Assembly: GCA_900553605.1 (NCBI GenBank)
Contig: USDX01000005.1
Span: 43,032-107,031, forward strand
Origin: an uncultured Eggerthella sp.
Lineage (GTDB): Bacteria; Actinomycetota; Coriobacteriia; Coriobacteriales; Eggerthellaceae
Direction of reading: 5' to 3'
Length of the DNA: 64,000 nucleotides
Below, one piece after another: positions 1 to 8,332 of the stretch. Below the pieces are notes generated by a model. That model was not told where the DNA came from. It made no database searches and saw nothing but the letters and a program-made list of their open reading frames with translations. Numbering within the stretch: position 1 is the first letter of the stretch; the number at the start of each line of letters is the position of its first letter. Position numbers and translations under genes: made by a program.

Positions 1-60
1 TCATGTGAAAACGATCCTTACCCTAAAGAGGAGCTAGGGTCAAGTTAAAGGTCGGTTAAG

Positions 61-152
61 ATCACGCGAGGCTTGCTTTGGCGGGCCTCGTTCTGTAAAT
101 AGGGGTGCTATAATCTGAAAACTTAGCAGAAGGTATTGATGAAGGAGAGCGT
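61..152 (+). promoter_or_regulatory. leuC promoter and leader
   Basis: A TATAAT -10 box lies at 109-114, about 40 bases before the leuC start; no convincing -35 box is visible at the usual distance. A small hairpin with arms CGAGGC (67-72) and GCCTCG (85-90), followed by a short T-rich stretch, sits just upstream and may end transcription from outside the window. The Shine-Dalgarno sequence AAGGAG precedes the ATG at 153. No leucine-rich leader peptide was found. Confidence 0.5.
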
Positions 153-1421
153 ATGCCACGTCCTATGACCATGGCAGAGAAGATCCTTGCAGCCCATGCA
201 GGGCTCGAGGAAGTGGTTCCCGGCCAATTGATCGAGTGCAACCTTGACCTCGTTCTTTCCAACGACGTTACCGCACCCATCGCCATTAAGGAATTCAAGA
301 AGATCGGTGTAGAAAAGGTTTTCGACCCTACCAAGATCGCTTTGGTTCCCGACCACTATGTACCCAACAAGGACATTAAGAGCGCCGAACAAGCCAAGAT
401 GACGCGCGATTTTGCCCGTGAGCAGGGTATTACCCATTACTACGAAGTGGGTTGCATGGGTGTAGAGCACGCACTCCTACCCGAGCAGGGTGTTGTAGGC
501 GCTGGCGACCTTATCATTGGTGCCGATAGCCACACCTGCACCTATGGTGCGTTGGGCGCATTTTCCACTGGCGTTGGTTCTACCGATGCTGCTGTGGGCT
601 ACGCTACCGGCAAGGCATGGTTCAAGGTTCCCGAAAGCTTGCTGTTCAACGTTGAAGGCGAGCTTCGCCCTGGTGTTACCGGCAAGGACATCATCCTTCA
701 TATTATTGGCATGATCGGCGTAGATGGCGCGCTGTACCAGGCAATGGAATTCCGCGGAAGCGCTATTGAGGGCCTTACCATGGACGAGCGCCTTTCCATT
801 TCCAACATGGCAATCGAGGCAGGCGGCAAAGCTGGCCTTATCCCTGTTGACGCTGTTACTCGCAAGTACATGGATGGCCGCACTGAGCGCCCGTATACCG
901 AGTACCACTCTGACCCCGATGCGGTATACGCAAAGGTGTACAACATCGACGCGCAGGATATCGTTCCCACGGTTGCTTTCCCGCACCTGCCCTCCAACAC
1001 GCGTCCCGCATCTGAGGCTCGCGATATCGTTATCCAGCAGTCCGTTATCGGCTCTTGCACTAACGGCCGCATCGAAGATATGCGTCAGGCTGCCGCTGTG
1101 CTCAAGGGTCATAAAGTTCATCGTGATGTTCGTTGCATCATCATCCCTGCAACGCAGCAGGTGTACCGTCAGTGCATCAAGGAAGGCCTGATGGATATTT
1201 TCCTGGATGCCAACTGCGCAGTTTCCACCCCCACATGCGGCCCTTGCCTGGGTGGCTACATGGGTATTCTTGCCGCTGGCGAGCGTTCTATCGCGACCAC
1301 CAACCGCAACTTCGTAGGCCGCATGGGCGATCCTACCAGCGAGGTGTACCTCTCTTCGCCGGCAGTTGCTGCTGCCAGCGCCGTGTTGGGTCATATCGGT
1401 CTTCCTGAAGATCTTGATTAA
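153..1421 (+). CDS. leuC: 3-isopropylmalate dehydratase large subunit
   Basis: Catalytic large subunit (422 aa) of isopropylmalate isomerase, which converts 2-isopropylmalate to 3-isopropylmalate in leucine synthesis in the cytoplasm. The aconitase-type [4Fe-4S] ligands are visible in GSCTNGR (around residue 300) and in CAVSTPTCGPC (around residue 360), and the family motif GADSHTCTYG lies near residue 124. Length fits the shorter bacterial/archaeal LeuC class of about 420 aa, not the roughly 465 aa E. coli form. The start is fixed by AAGGAG just upstream. leuD follows after 14 bases, and leuB after a terminator, so this is a leucine cluster without leuA in view. Confidence 0.95.
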   Translation: MPRPMTMAEKILAAHAGLEEVVPGQLIECNLDLVLSNDVTAPIAIKEFKKIGVEKVFDPTKIALVPDHYVPNKDIKSAEQAKMTRDFAREQGITHYYEVGCMGVEHALLPEQGVVGAGDLIIGADSHTCTYGALGAFSTGVGSTDAAVGYATGKAWFKVPESLLFNVEGELRPGVTGKDIILHIIGMIGVDGALYQAMEFRGSAIEGLTMDERLSISNMAIEAGGKAGLIPVDAVTRKYMDGRTERPYTEYHSDPDAVYAKVYNIDAQDIVPTVAFPHLPSNTRPASEARDIVIQQSVIGSCTNGRIEDMRQAAAVLKGHKVHRDVRCIIIPATQQVYRQCIKEGLMDIFLDANCAVSTPTCGPCLGGYMGILAAGERSIATTNRNFVGRMGDPTSEVYLSSPAVAAASAVLGHIGLPEDLD

Positions 1422-1435
1422 TTAGGAGAAGCGTA

Positions 1436-1933
1436 ATGCAATTCAAGGGAACAGTTCATCGCTACGGTCGCGATATCGATACCGACGTTATCATCCCGGC
1501 TCGCTACCTCACTACTTCTGAGCCTTCCGAACTTGCCAAGCACTGCTTGGAGGATTTGGATGTCGAGTTCGTCAACAACGTAAAGCCCGGTGACATCATT
1601 GTTGCCGAAGAAAACTTCGGTTGCGGCTCTTCGCGCGAGCATGCGCCCATCGCCATCAAGGCTGCGGGTGTTGATGCTGTTATCGCCAAGAGCTTTGCTC
1701 GCATCTTCTATCGCAACTCTATCAACACGGGGCTTGCTATTCTTGAATGCCCCGAAGCGGTAGATGCCATTAAGAATGGTGATGTGGTGAGCGTTGATAC
1801 CGAAACCGGCACCATCACCGACGAAACCACGGGTGAAAGCTTTACGGCTCAGCCTTTCCCGCCTTTCATTGCTGACATTATCGAGCAAGGCGGCTTGCTG
1901 AACCGCACGCGCCATGTGCTGGGGCTTGCCTAA
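1436..1933 (+). CDS. leuD: 3-isopropylmalate dehydratase small subunit
   Basis: Small swivelling subunit (165 aa) that pairs with LeuC. The N-terminus KGTVHRYGRDIDTDVIIPAR and the motif FGCGSSREHAP, which contacts substrate, are diagnostic of LeuD. Length matches the short class that partners about 420 aa LeuC proteins. It starts 14 bases after leuC with TAGGAGAAGCGTA as ribosome binding region, so the two subunits are translated from one message in equal amounts. Confidence 0.95.
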   Translation: MQFKGTVHRYGRDIDTDVIIPARYLTTSEPSELAKHCLEDLDVEFVNNVKPGDIIVAEENFGCGSSREHAPIAIKAAGVDAVIAKSFARIFYRNSINTGLAILECPEAVDAIKNGDVVSVDTETGTITDETTGESFTAQPFPPFIADIIEQGGLLNRTRHVLGLA

Positions 1934-1958
1934 GCGTTCGTTTCGAACGTAATTTCTT

Positions 1959-1987
1959 GAAACGCCTTTCGGGGCGTTTCTTTCTTT
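1959..1987 (+). terminator. Terminator after leuD
   Basis: GAAACGCC-TTTC-GGGGCGTTTC hairpin followed by TTTCTTT. It separates leuCD from leuB, so leuB may be read at a lower level by readthrough or from its own promoter in the following 45 bases. Confidence 0.8.
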
Positions 1988-2035
1988 GCGGTAATATCGT
2001 TTGCGAACTGTTTTTCGCTGAAAGAGGATTTCACT

Positions 2036-3145
2036 ATGACCAAGACGTACAAGATCTGCACGTTGCCCGGCGACGGCATCGGCCCCGAGATCATGGCCGA
2101 GGGCGTTAAAGTGCTGAAGGCATTGGGTGAAAAGTATGACGTCGATTTCGCTTGCGAAGACGCTTTGATCGGCGGTTGCGCTATCGATGCTACGGGCGAA
2201 GCGCTTCCTCAGGCAACGCTTGATGCTGCCAATGCATCGGATGCGGTACTGCTTGCTGCAGTAGGAGGTCCGAAGTGGGACACCACCGATCCTTCGAAGC
2301 CTCGTCCCGAACAGGGTTTGCTCGGCATTCGTAAGGCGCTGGGTCTGTACACCAATCTGCGCCCCGTTCAGATTTTCAACGCATTGGCCGAGGCCTCTAC
2401 GCTGAAGCCTGAGGTTATCGATGGCGTAGATATGATGATCGTTCGTGAGCTTACTGGTGGCCTGTACTTTGGCAAGCGCGAGCGTTTCTATGATGAAGAA
2501 GGTGCTGGCACCGACGGCAAGCCCGGCCAGCGCGCATACGATACGCTTGAGTATCGCGAATATGAGATTGAGCGTATTGCCCGTCAGGCATTTGAAGCTG
2601 CCCGTAAGCGCGGTAAGAAAGTTACCAGTGTCGACAAGGCAAACGTTTTGGAGACCAGCCGTATGTGGCGCGAAATCGTTCATCGTATTGGTGCGGAAGA
2701 GTATCCCGATGTTCAGCTCGAAGATTTGCTGGTGGACAACACGGCAATGCAGCTTATCAGCCGTCCCGCTGATTTCGATGTAGTGGTTACCGAAAACATG
2801 TTTGGTGATATTTTGTCCGACGAGGCTGCTCAGATCACTGGTTCGCTGGGCATGCTTGCAAGCGCTTCTTTGGGCGATGGCGTTGCTTTGTATGAGCCGA
2901 GCCATGGCAGTGCGCCCGATATCGCGGGCCAGGGCATCGCGAATCCCTTGGCTCAGATCATGTCGGTTGGCATGATGCTGCGTTACAGCTTTGATATGGG
3001 CCAAGCAGCAGATGACATCCAGCGCGCTATCACCGAAGTGCTTGACGAGGGTTGGCGCACGGGCGACCTGAAGGACGCTTCCACTCCTGCCGATAAGGTT
3101 GTTGGCACCGTTGCTATGGGCGATCTGATCGTTCAGCACCTGTAA
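2036..3145 (+). CDS. leuB: 3-isopropylmalate dehydrogenase
   Basis: NAD-dependent oxidative decarboxylation of 3-isopropylmalate, the third step of leucine synthesis (369 aa). The N-terminus KICTLPGDGIGPEIM, the divalent-metal segment TENMFGDILSDEAAQITGSL (about residues 252-271) and EPSHGSAPDIAGQGIANP (about residues 287-304) identify a beta-decarboxylating dehydrogenase. The arrangement with leuCD and the length favour LeuB over isocitrate or tartrate dehydrogenases. An AAAGAGG Shine-Dalgarno site precedes the ATG. Confidence 0.94.
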   Translation: MTKTYKICTLPGDGIGPEIMAEGVKVLKALGEKYDVDFACEDALIGGCAIDATGEALPQATLDAANASDAVLLAAVGGPKWDTTDPSKPRPEQGLLGIRKALGLYTNLRPVQIFNALAEASTLKPEVIDGVDMMIVRELTGGLYFGKRERFYDEEGAGTDGKPGQRAYDTLEYREYEIERIARQAFEAARKRGKKVTSVDKANVLETSRMWREIVHRIGAEEYPDVQLEDLLVDNTAMQLISRPADFDVVVTENMFGDILSDEAAQITGSLGMLASASLGDGVALYEPSHGSAPDIAGQGIANPLAQIMSVGMMLRYSFDMGQAADDIQRAITEVLDEGWRTGDLKDASTPADKVVGTVAMGDLIVQHL

Positions 3146-3162
3146 GCCTAGACGCGTTTTTG

Positions 3163-3196
3163 CGGCCTCTGTCTTCCATGGCAGAGGCCGTTTTTT
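3163..3196 (+). terminator. Terminator after leuB
   Basis: CGGCCTCTG and CAGAGGCCG arms with a ten-base loop, followed by six T: a canonical intrinsic terminator 17 bases after the leuB stop. Confidence 0.9.
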
Positions 3197-3200
3197 GTCT

Positions 3201-3271
3201 GTGGGAAAATGGGGACAGGTTCCAGATTCCCGCTTTTCATGGGAATCTGGTACCTGTCCCTATTTTCCCAC
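3201..3271. repeat. Dispersed palindromic repeat, long form (copy 1)
   Basis: Near-perfect inverted repeat with two arms of 31 bases (3201-3231 and 3241-3271) around a nine-base loop. Arms begin GTGGGAAAAT and contain GGGACAGGT. The same core recurs at 6588, 8200, 8301, 15136 and 41327. This copy lies after the leuB terminator and is the only one not adjoining a stop codon. Confidence 0.85.
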
Positions 3272-3303
3272 CTGTGTTCCTTTTTTGTGTGCTAAAGCAG
3301 CGC

Positions 3304-3309
3304 TATAAT
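3304..3309 (+). promoter_or_regulatory. hisS -10 promoter element
   Basis: TATAAT 67 bases before the hisS ATG. The upstream stretch at 3281-3290 is T-rich but no good -35 hexamer stands out. No T-box-like leader is visible. Confidence 0.55.
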
Positions 3310-3370
3310 AGTGCGGTTACAGGCACAGGAGTGCCTAAGTTGAGTTTTGAAAGAGAGCAGCACAGAGCAT

Positions 3371-4672
3371 ATGGCAGTGAAAGCACCTGAGGGAACCTTC
3401 GATCTTCTTCCTGATGATGTGCGGTTTTGGGATCATTTCCGCCAAACCGCATTCGAGATTTTCGGTCGTTGCGGCTATCAGCCCATTGAAACCCCGCTGT
3501 TTGAGCAGACGGATCTGTTCGTGCGCGGTATTGGTCAGTCCACCGATGTTGTTTCTAAAGAAATGTTCACTGTTGTTTCCGGTGGCAACATGGAAAAGCT
3601 TCTTGCTGGCGAATCACTGAAGGCAAAAAGCCGCCTTTCCCTTCGCCCGGAGGGAACGGCGGGTACTGTTCGTGCTGTGGTGCAGCACGACATGGTTCCG
3701 CAGGGCGGTGCTCCCGCAAAGCTCATGTATGCTGGGCCGATGTTCCGTGCCGAGCGCCCTCAGAAGGGCCGCTTGCGTCAGTTCCGCCAGGTGGGCGTTG
3801 AGTGCCTGGGTGCCGATGAGCCAACGGTGGATGCCGAAGCAATCATCATGTTGATGCGTTTCTACGAAGCCATCGGTATTCCCGCTTCGGAAACTCGCCT
3901 GCTCTTGAACTCTATGGGTTGCGAGAAGTGCCGTCCGGCTTACCGTGAAATGGTACGCGAGCACATCCACCAGCATTCGGAGGAGCTGTGCGAAGAGTGC
4001 AACCATCGTGCCGACCTGAACCCACTTCGTGCATTCGATTGCAAAAACGAGCATTGCCATGAGGTGATGGAGGGCGCTCCCAAGATCACCGATCACCTGT
4101 GTGACGATTGCCGTGCCCATTACGAGGCAGTAAAGGGCTATTTGGATGCTGCGGGTATTGCGTATGTCGAGGATTCCCGTCTGGTTCGTGGCTTGGATTA
4201 TTACACGCGCACGGTGTTTGAGATCCAGGTTGATACGGGCATGGGCAGCCAGAACGCCATCGGTGGCGGTGGTCGCTACGACAAGCTCGCTAAAGAGGTT
4301 GGCGGTCGCGATACTCCGGGCTTGGGCTTTGCGCTGGGCTATGAGCGTTGCGTGCTGGCGTTGGAGGCGCTCGGTGCTAAAGCGTCGAGCGAAGTTGCGC
4401 CTGCTGCATTTATCGCTTGTGTTGACGATTCTACCCGTGCAACCGCTTTCAACTTGGCGCAGGAGCTTCGTGCTCAGGGGCTTTATATCGAAGTGGATCA
4501 TCAGAAGCGCAGCCTGAAGAGCCAGTTCAAATTGGCCGACAAGCTTTCTGCTCGCAAGGTTATCGTGCTCGGTCCCGATGAGGTTGCCGAAGGCGTTGCC
4601 AAGATTCGCGATATGGAAACCCACGAAGAGCAGGCAGTAAAGCTCGATGCCGTTGCAAAGGCCTTGGCGTAG
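3371..4672 (+). CDS. hisS: Histidine-tRNA ligase
   Basis: Class II histidyl-tRNA synthetase (433 aa from this start), which charges tRNA-His in the cytoplasm. The family segments KAPEGTFDLLPDD at the N-terminus, SLRPEGTAGTVRA (motif 2 region), LVRGLDYYTRTVFEIQ (histidine-specific motif) and ALGYER (motif 3) are present, followed by a C-terminal anticodon-binding domain. An upstream in-frame TTG at 3347 would add eight residues, but the ATG starts the conserved sequence directly. A CxxC-rich insertion around residues 182-240 (CEKC, CEEC, CKNEHC, CDDC) looks like a zinc-ribbon insertion seen in some bacterial HisRS. aspS follows 136 bases later, a common pairing. Confidence 0.94.
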   Translation: MAVKAPEGTFDLLPDDVRFWDHFRQTAFEIFGRCGYQPIETPLFEQTDLFVRGIGQSTDVVSKEMFTVVSGGNMEKLLAGESLKAKSRLSLRPEGTAGTVRAVVQHDMVPQGGAPAKLMYAGPMFRAERPQKGRLRQFRQVGVECLGADEPTVDAEAIIMLMRFYEAIGIPASETRLLLNSMGCEKCRPAYREMVREHIHQHSEELCEECNHRADLNPLRAFDCKNEHCHEVMEGAPKITDHLCDDCRAHYEAVKGYLDAAGIAYVEDSRLVRGLDYYTRTVFEIQVDTGMGSQNAIGGGGRYDKLAKEVGGRDTPGLGFALGYERCVLALEALGAKASSEVAPAAFIACVDDSTRATAFNLAQELRAQGLYIEVDHQKRSLKSQFKLADKLSARKVIVLGPDEVAEGVAKIRDMETHEEQAVKLDAVAKALA

Positions 4673-4755
4673 GGAATAGACATTTCGCCTGAATTTAATT
4701 ACCGCACCGAGTTGCGCATGTGCGCTTCCCTGGTGAAGAGATACGTAGTAAACAG

Positions 4756-4779
4756 TAGCTGCTTTGCAAAGCAGCTGGT
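4756..4779 (+). promoter_or_regulatory. Hairpin in the aspS leader
   Basis: The perfect palindrome AGCTGCTTTGCAAAGCAGCT at 4758-4777 lies 31 bases before the aspS start and close to its AAAGAGGAG Shine-Dalgarno site (about 4790-4798). It has no T tract, so it could be an operator or an RNA hairpin controlling translation instead of a terminator. Confidence 0.4.
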
Positions 4780-4808
4780 AGCGATAGGAAAGAGGAGCAA
4801 GCACTACC

Positions 4809-6587
4809 ATGACCGATTATCTGAACGAATACTGCATGCACTCCCACACGTGTGGGCAGCTGCGCCGCAGCGACGTTGACGCAGAGGTTACCCTGACCGG
4901 TTGGGTATGGCACAACCGCGACCATGGCGGTCTTATCTTCGTTGACCTGCGCGATCGCGAGGGTTACACCCAGGTTGTCGTTGACCCTGATTGCGTAAGC
5001 GAAGAGGACTTCCACGTAGCTGAGCATCTGGGCCGCGAATATGCCCTGGAAGTTACCGGTAAGGTACGCGCCCGTTTGGACGAGGCTGTCAACCCGAATA
5101 TGGCAACTGGCGAAATCGAGGTTTTGGCAAGCTCCGTCAAGGTGCTGAACACCTCCGTTACTCCTCCGTTCTCTATTGAAGACGGCATCGAAACCGACGA
5201 AACTACCCGTATGAAGTGGCGCTATCTCGACCTCCGTCGTCCCGAGATGTATGCAAACCTGAAGCTTCGTCATGTTGTTGCTCAGGCGATGCGCTCGGCT
5301 CTTAACAAGCGTGGTTTCCTTGAGGTTGAGACTCCTATCTTGGCAAACTCCACCCCTGAAGGCGCACGTGACTACATCGTTCCTTCCCGTCCCAACCCTG
5401 GCAAGTTCTATGCATTGCCCCAGAGTCCTCAGCAGTTCAAGCAGATGCTGATGGTAGGTGGCATTGAGCGCTATTACCAGATTGCACGTTGCTTCCGCGA
5501 TGAGGACCTTCGTGCTGATCGTCAGCCTGAGTTCACCCAGGTTGATATCGAGATGTCTTTCGTTAAGGAAAACGACGTAATCGACATGATGGAAGGCGTT
5601 TTCCAGGAAGTTCTGGAAGCGGCTGGCGTAGAGCATGAGTTCCCGCTGCAGCGCATGCCCTGGAAAGAGGCAATGGATCGTTTCGGTTGCGACCGTCCCG
5701 ACATTCGCTTCGGTATGGAGCTCGTTGAGCTTACCGATATCGTTCGCGGTTGCGGTTTTGGCGTATTCTCCAAGGCGGTAGAAGCCGGCAACATCGTTAA
5801 GGCTATCAACTGCAAGGGCGCTGGCGACTGGAGCCGTGGCGAGATCGAGAAGCTGGGCAACATCGCTTCCGAAAATGGCGCGAAGGGTATGGCTTGGATT
5901 GCTTACACCACCGACGGCAAGGAAAAGAGCCCCATCATCAAGTTCTTGGGTGATGAAGTTCATGCCAAGATCAAGGAAGCTATGAACGTAGAAGCGGGCG
6001 ACCTGGTTCTGTTTGCTGCGGATACCTTCGATATCGCAAACGCTGTTCTTTCTGCTCTGCGTTTGCACATGGCTGATGCGTTGGACATCCCTCGTCCCGG
6101 TCATAAGCTGCTTTGGGTTGTCGATTTCCCGATGTTCAAGTTCGACGAGGAAACCAACAAGTATGCGGCAGAGCATCATCCCTTCACGATGATTCCTGAG
6201 GCTGACTGGGATAAGATCGAAACCGATCCTCTGGCTTGCGGCAGCTACAGCTACGATATCGTTATGGACGGCTTCGAAGCTGGCGGCGGCTCTATCCGTA
6301 TTCATAACGCCGAGCTGCAGAAGCGCGTTCTTGCTCGTTGCGGCGTAGACGAAGAGGATATGGAAGTGAAGTTCGGTCACCTTATCCACGCTCTTGAGCT
6401 CGGTGCGCCCCCTCATGGCGGCATTGCTATCGGCCTTGATCGTCTGGTTATGCTCTTGGCTGGCAAGCAGTCCATTCGCGACGTCATCGCCTTCCCGAAG
6501 ACGAGCTCCGCTTCCGACCCCATGACGGGTGCTCCGAATGCGGTTACCACAAAGCAGCTGAAGGAAGTAGCCCTCAGGACGCTTTAA
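4809..6587 (+). CDS. aspS: Aspartate-tRNA ligase
   Basis: Class IIb aspartyl-tRNA synthetase (592 aa, bacterial size). An N-terminal OB-fold anticodon-binding domain (about residues 15-110: GQLRRSDVDAEVTLTGWVWH) is followed by the catalytic core with YLDLRRPEMYANLKLR (motif 1), CFRDEDLRADRQPEFTQVD (motif 2) and GIAIGLDRLVMLL (motif 3). The bacterial GAD insertion domain lies between motifs 2 and 3. The bacterial type could be discriminating or non-discriminating; the sequence alone does not decide. A repeat element begins on the base directly after the TAA stop. Confidence 0.95.
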   Translation: MTDYLNEYCMHSHTCGQLRRSDVDAEVTLTGWVWHNRDHGGLIFVDLRDREGYTQVVVDPDCVSEEDFHVAEHLGREYALEVTGKVRARLDEAVNPNMATGEIEVLASSVKVLNTSVTPPFSIEDGIETDETTRMKWRYLDLRRPEMYANLKLRHVVAQAMRSALNKRGFLEVETPILANSTPEGARDYIVPSRPNPGKFYALPQSPQQFKQMLMVGGIERYYQIARCFRDEDLRADRQPEFTQVDIEMSFVKENDVIDMMEGVFQEVLEAAGVEHEFPLQRMPWKEAMDRFGCDRPDIRFGMELVELTDIVRGCGFGVFSKAVEAGNIVKAINCKGAGDWSRGEIEKLGNIASENGAKGMAWIAYTTDGKEKSPIIKFLGDEVHAKIKEAMNVEAGDLVLFAADTFDIANAVLSALRLHMADALDIPRPGHKLLWVVDFPMFKFDEETNKYAAEHHPFTMIPEADWDKIETDPLACGSYSYDIVMDGFEAGGGSIRIHNAELQKRVLARCGVDEEDMEVKFGHLIHALELGAPPHGGIAIGLDRLVMLLAGKQSIRDVIAFPKTSSASDPMTGAPNAVTTKQLKEVALRTL

Positions 6588-6620
6588 GTGGGAACAGAGG
6601 GACAGGTACCGTTTTCCCGC
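6588..6620 (+). repeat. Dispersed palindromic repeat, short form (copy 2)
   Basis: 33-base unit, GTGGGAA at one end and TTCCCGC at the other, with GGGACAGGTACC in the centre. It starts on the first base after the aspS stop codon. Confidence 0.8.
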
Positions 6621-6702
6621 TTTGTCCCAATCGTGGGATGTCAAAGATTTCCTTTGACGTAGAGTGGGCATGTTCCTTTCTCGCTTTAGCAAGTACAGCT
6701 AT

Positions 6703-6740
6703 ATGCCCGTTGGTTTATTGGCGAACCAACGGGCATTTTA
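6703..6740 (+). terminator. Terminator after aspS
   Basis: ATGCCCGTTGGTT and AACCAACGGGCAT form a 13-base-pair stem with an eight-base loop, followed by TTTTATTG. Confidence 0.88.
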
Positions 6741-6831
6741 TTGTTGGCGTATTCCTAAAAATGGTCTGTCGCTATTTGGTTGTGTGGGGTAGGATTGCCC
6801 TTGGTTCTTTGTTCGGTGGAAAGGAATTGCG

Positions 6832-7617
6832 ATGGGGAACAAGAAGTATTTCTTCTTTGATTACGATGGCACGCTGGCAGTGCCGCGCACCCGTTCAATT
6901 CCTCAAAGCGCCCTCGAAGCTCTTGATGAATTGCGAGCGCAGGGGCATTTCATCGCTTTGGCTACGGGGCGATTGCAGGTAAATGCGGTCGATTACATCG
7001 ATTCAGCCGGTATTACCAACATTGTTGCCGATGGAGGTTATTCGGTTACATTGAATGGCGAGCTGAAGTGGATGGAGGGACTTCCGCTTGCTCCAGTGAA
7101 GAAATGCCTGCATATCCTAGAGGATCAGGGCATCCCTTGGGCGGTTAGCACTACCAATGAGTTGGTTCGCTATTCTCCACGGGAAGACTTTGCCGAGATA
7201 GCAGGGGATTACTATGTTCCCACTGAGTACGACCCCAATCTGCGCATCGATGATTTGAACTGCATTTATAAAGCGTATATACCTTGTTCGATCAAGGACG
7301 AGGATATGGTGTTTGCCACGGGAGCTCTCGACGAGGTTCCCCATGTGCGTTATGACTCCGACACCATTTTTATTGAGCCGATGGATAAACAACGGGGCAT
7401 TAAGCGAATGATGAATTTGCTTAATGCGCCTTACGAAGATGTCGTGGTGTTCGGTGACGGCTTCAACGACGTTTCCATGTTTATTCCCGAGTGGACCTCG
7501 ATTGCCATGGGAAACGCTCGGCAGGTTTTGAAAGAGCGAGCAAATTTCGTTACTACGAACTGCGATGATGATGGAATCATGAATGCTTGCAAGCACTATG
7601 GATGGATTCGAGGTTAG
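6832..7617 (+). CDS. HAD superfamily (Cof-type) phosphatase
   Basis: Haloacid dehalogenase-like hydrolase (261 aa) of the Cof/YbjI class, cytoplasmic phosphatases acting on small phosphorylated metabolites. Motif I is FFDYDGTLA with the nucleophile Asp and acid/base Asp (around residues 7-9), and motif IV is VVFGDGFNDVSMF (around residue 205). The cap domain between them is the C2 type. GGAAAGGAATTGCG precedes the ATG. The substrate cannot be told from sequence. The next gene starts two bases after its stop, suggesting a two-gene operon. Confidence 0.85.
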   Translation: MGNKKYFFFDYDGTLAVPRTRSIPQSALEALDELRAQGHFIALATGRLQVNAVDYIDSAGITNIVADGGYSVTLNGELKWMEGLPLAPVKKCLHILEDQGIPWAVSTTNELVRYSPREDFAEIAGDYYVPTEYDPNLRIDDLNCIYKAYIPCSIKDEDMVFATGALDEVPHVRYDSDTIFIEPMDKQRGIKRMMNLLNAPYEDVVVFGDGFNDVSMFIPEWTSIAMGNARQVLKERANFVTTNCDDDGIMNACKHYGWIRG

Positions 7618-7618
7618 C

Positions 7619-8200
7619 ATGGGGCGCTTTAAAAATGCATGGCAGCATTTCTGCACCATCTCACATCATAAGGTTTTGGTTTGCCAGCATTGCTTCAAGG
7701 TCGGTTTATATCGCCAGGGCATCATGCATGATTTGTCCAAGTACTCTCTGACGGAGTTCAGGGTAGGCGTTAATTATTATCAGGGCGATAGGAGTCCTAA
7801 TACGGCCGAGCGTTCTGATTTGGGCTACTCTACGGCTTGGTTGCACCATAAGGGACGCAATCGCCATCATTATGAGTATTGGATCGACATGAAGGGCAAT
7901 CGCGACGCAACGCTTGAAGGCAAACCCATGCCTACGCGCTATGTGGTGGAGATGTTCTGCGACCGTATGGCAGCTAGCAAGGTGTACCAAGGCAGTGCCT
8001 ATACCGATGCAAGCTCATTAGAATACTTGAGGCTTGAGCAGAGCGCCAAGGGCGAGCTGCTGATGCATCCCGACACAAAGGCGCTTCTAGAGCGCATGCT
8101 TACTTGGCTTGCGGAAGATGGCGAGGAGATTGCCCTTCGTCGTGTTCGCAATGAGATAGTAAAGCCGCGTCACCGCGAGCCAAATACCCCAAAGTTTTAG
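7619..8200 (+). CDS. DUF5662 family protein
   Basis: 193 aa protein of unknown function, recognised from its segment GLYRQGIMHDLSKYS (about residues 30-44), the phrase YYQGDRSPN and the histidine-rich WLHHKGRNRHHYEYWID (about residues 74-90), all typical of the DUF5662 family. The conserved His/Asp residues (HD, HHKGRNRHH) suggest a metal-dependent, HD-like active site, but this is inference. A longer reading frame runs back to 7583 inside the HAD gene; the ATG at 7619, two bases after the HAD stop and preceded by GAGG, is preferred. The stop codon shares its last G with a repeat element. Confidence 0.72.
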   Translation: MGRFKNAWQHFCTISHHKVLVCQHCFKVGLYRQGIMHDLSKYSLTEFRVGVNYYQGDRSPNTAERSDLGYSTAWLHHKGRNRHHYEYWIDMKGNRDATLEGKPMPTRYVVEMFCDRMAASKVYQGSAYTDASSLEYLRLEQSAKGELLMHPDTKALLERMLTWLAEDGEEIALRRVRNEIVKPRHREPNTPKF

Positions 8201-8232
8201 TGGGAATATAGGGACAGGTCCTATATTCCCGC
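8200..8232 (+). repeat. Dispersed palindromic repeat, short form (copy 3)
   Basis: 33 bases with arms GTGGGAATATAGG and CCTATATTCCCGC around GACAGGT, a nearly perfect hairpin. Its first G is the last base of the preceding TAG stop. Confidence 0.85.
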
Positions 8233-8240
8233 CTCATGAG

Positions 8241-8280
8241 AAGAGCCTCGCTTGCGACATATCGCGCAAGCGAGGCTCTT
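8241..8280. terminator. Bidirectional terminator between DUF5662 gene and cysE
   Basis: AAGAGCCTCGCTTGCG pairs with CGCAAGCGAGGCTCTT (16 base pairs, eight-base loop) between convergent genes. T-richness on either side is modest. Confidence 0.75.
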
Positions 8281-8300
8281 CCTTTGTGTGCCATATCTAA

Positions 8301-8332
8301 GTGGAAAATGGGACCTGCCCCTACATTCCCGC
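8301..8332 (-). repeat. Dispersed palindromic repeat, short form (copy 4)
   Basis: On the minus strand it reads GCGGGAATGTAGGGG..CCATTTTCCAC, the same element as copies 2, 3 and 5. Its first base on that strand is the last G of the cysE TAG stop. Confidence 0.8.

Noticed and set aside
1418..3139. 573-residue antisense frame over leuD and leuB
   Set aside because: No family features; it mirrors strongly conserved genes on the other strand.
3272..3370. T-box leader before hisS
   Set aside because: The promoter-to-start distance is too short and no T-box sequence is present.
4695..6692. 665-residue antisense frame over aspS
   Set aside because: Shadow of aspS codon bias; composition is unlike a protein and no start signal is seen.
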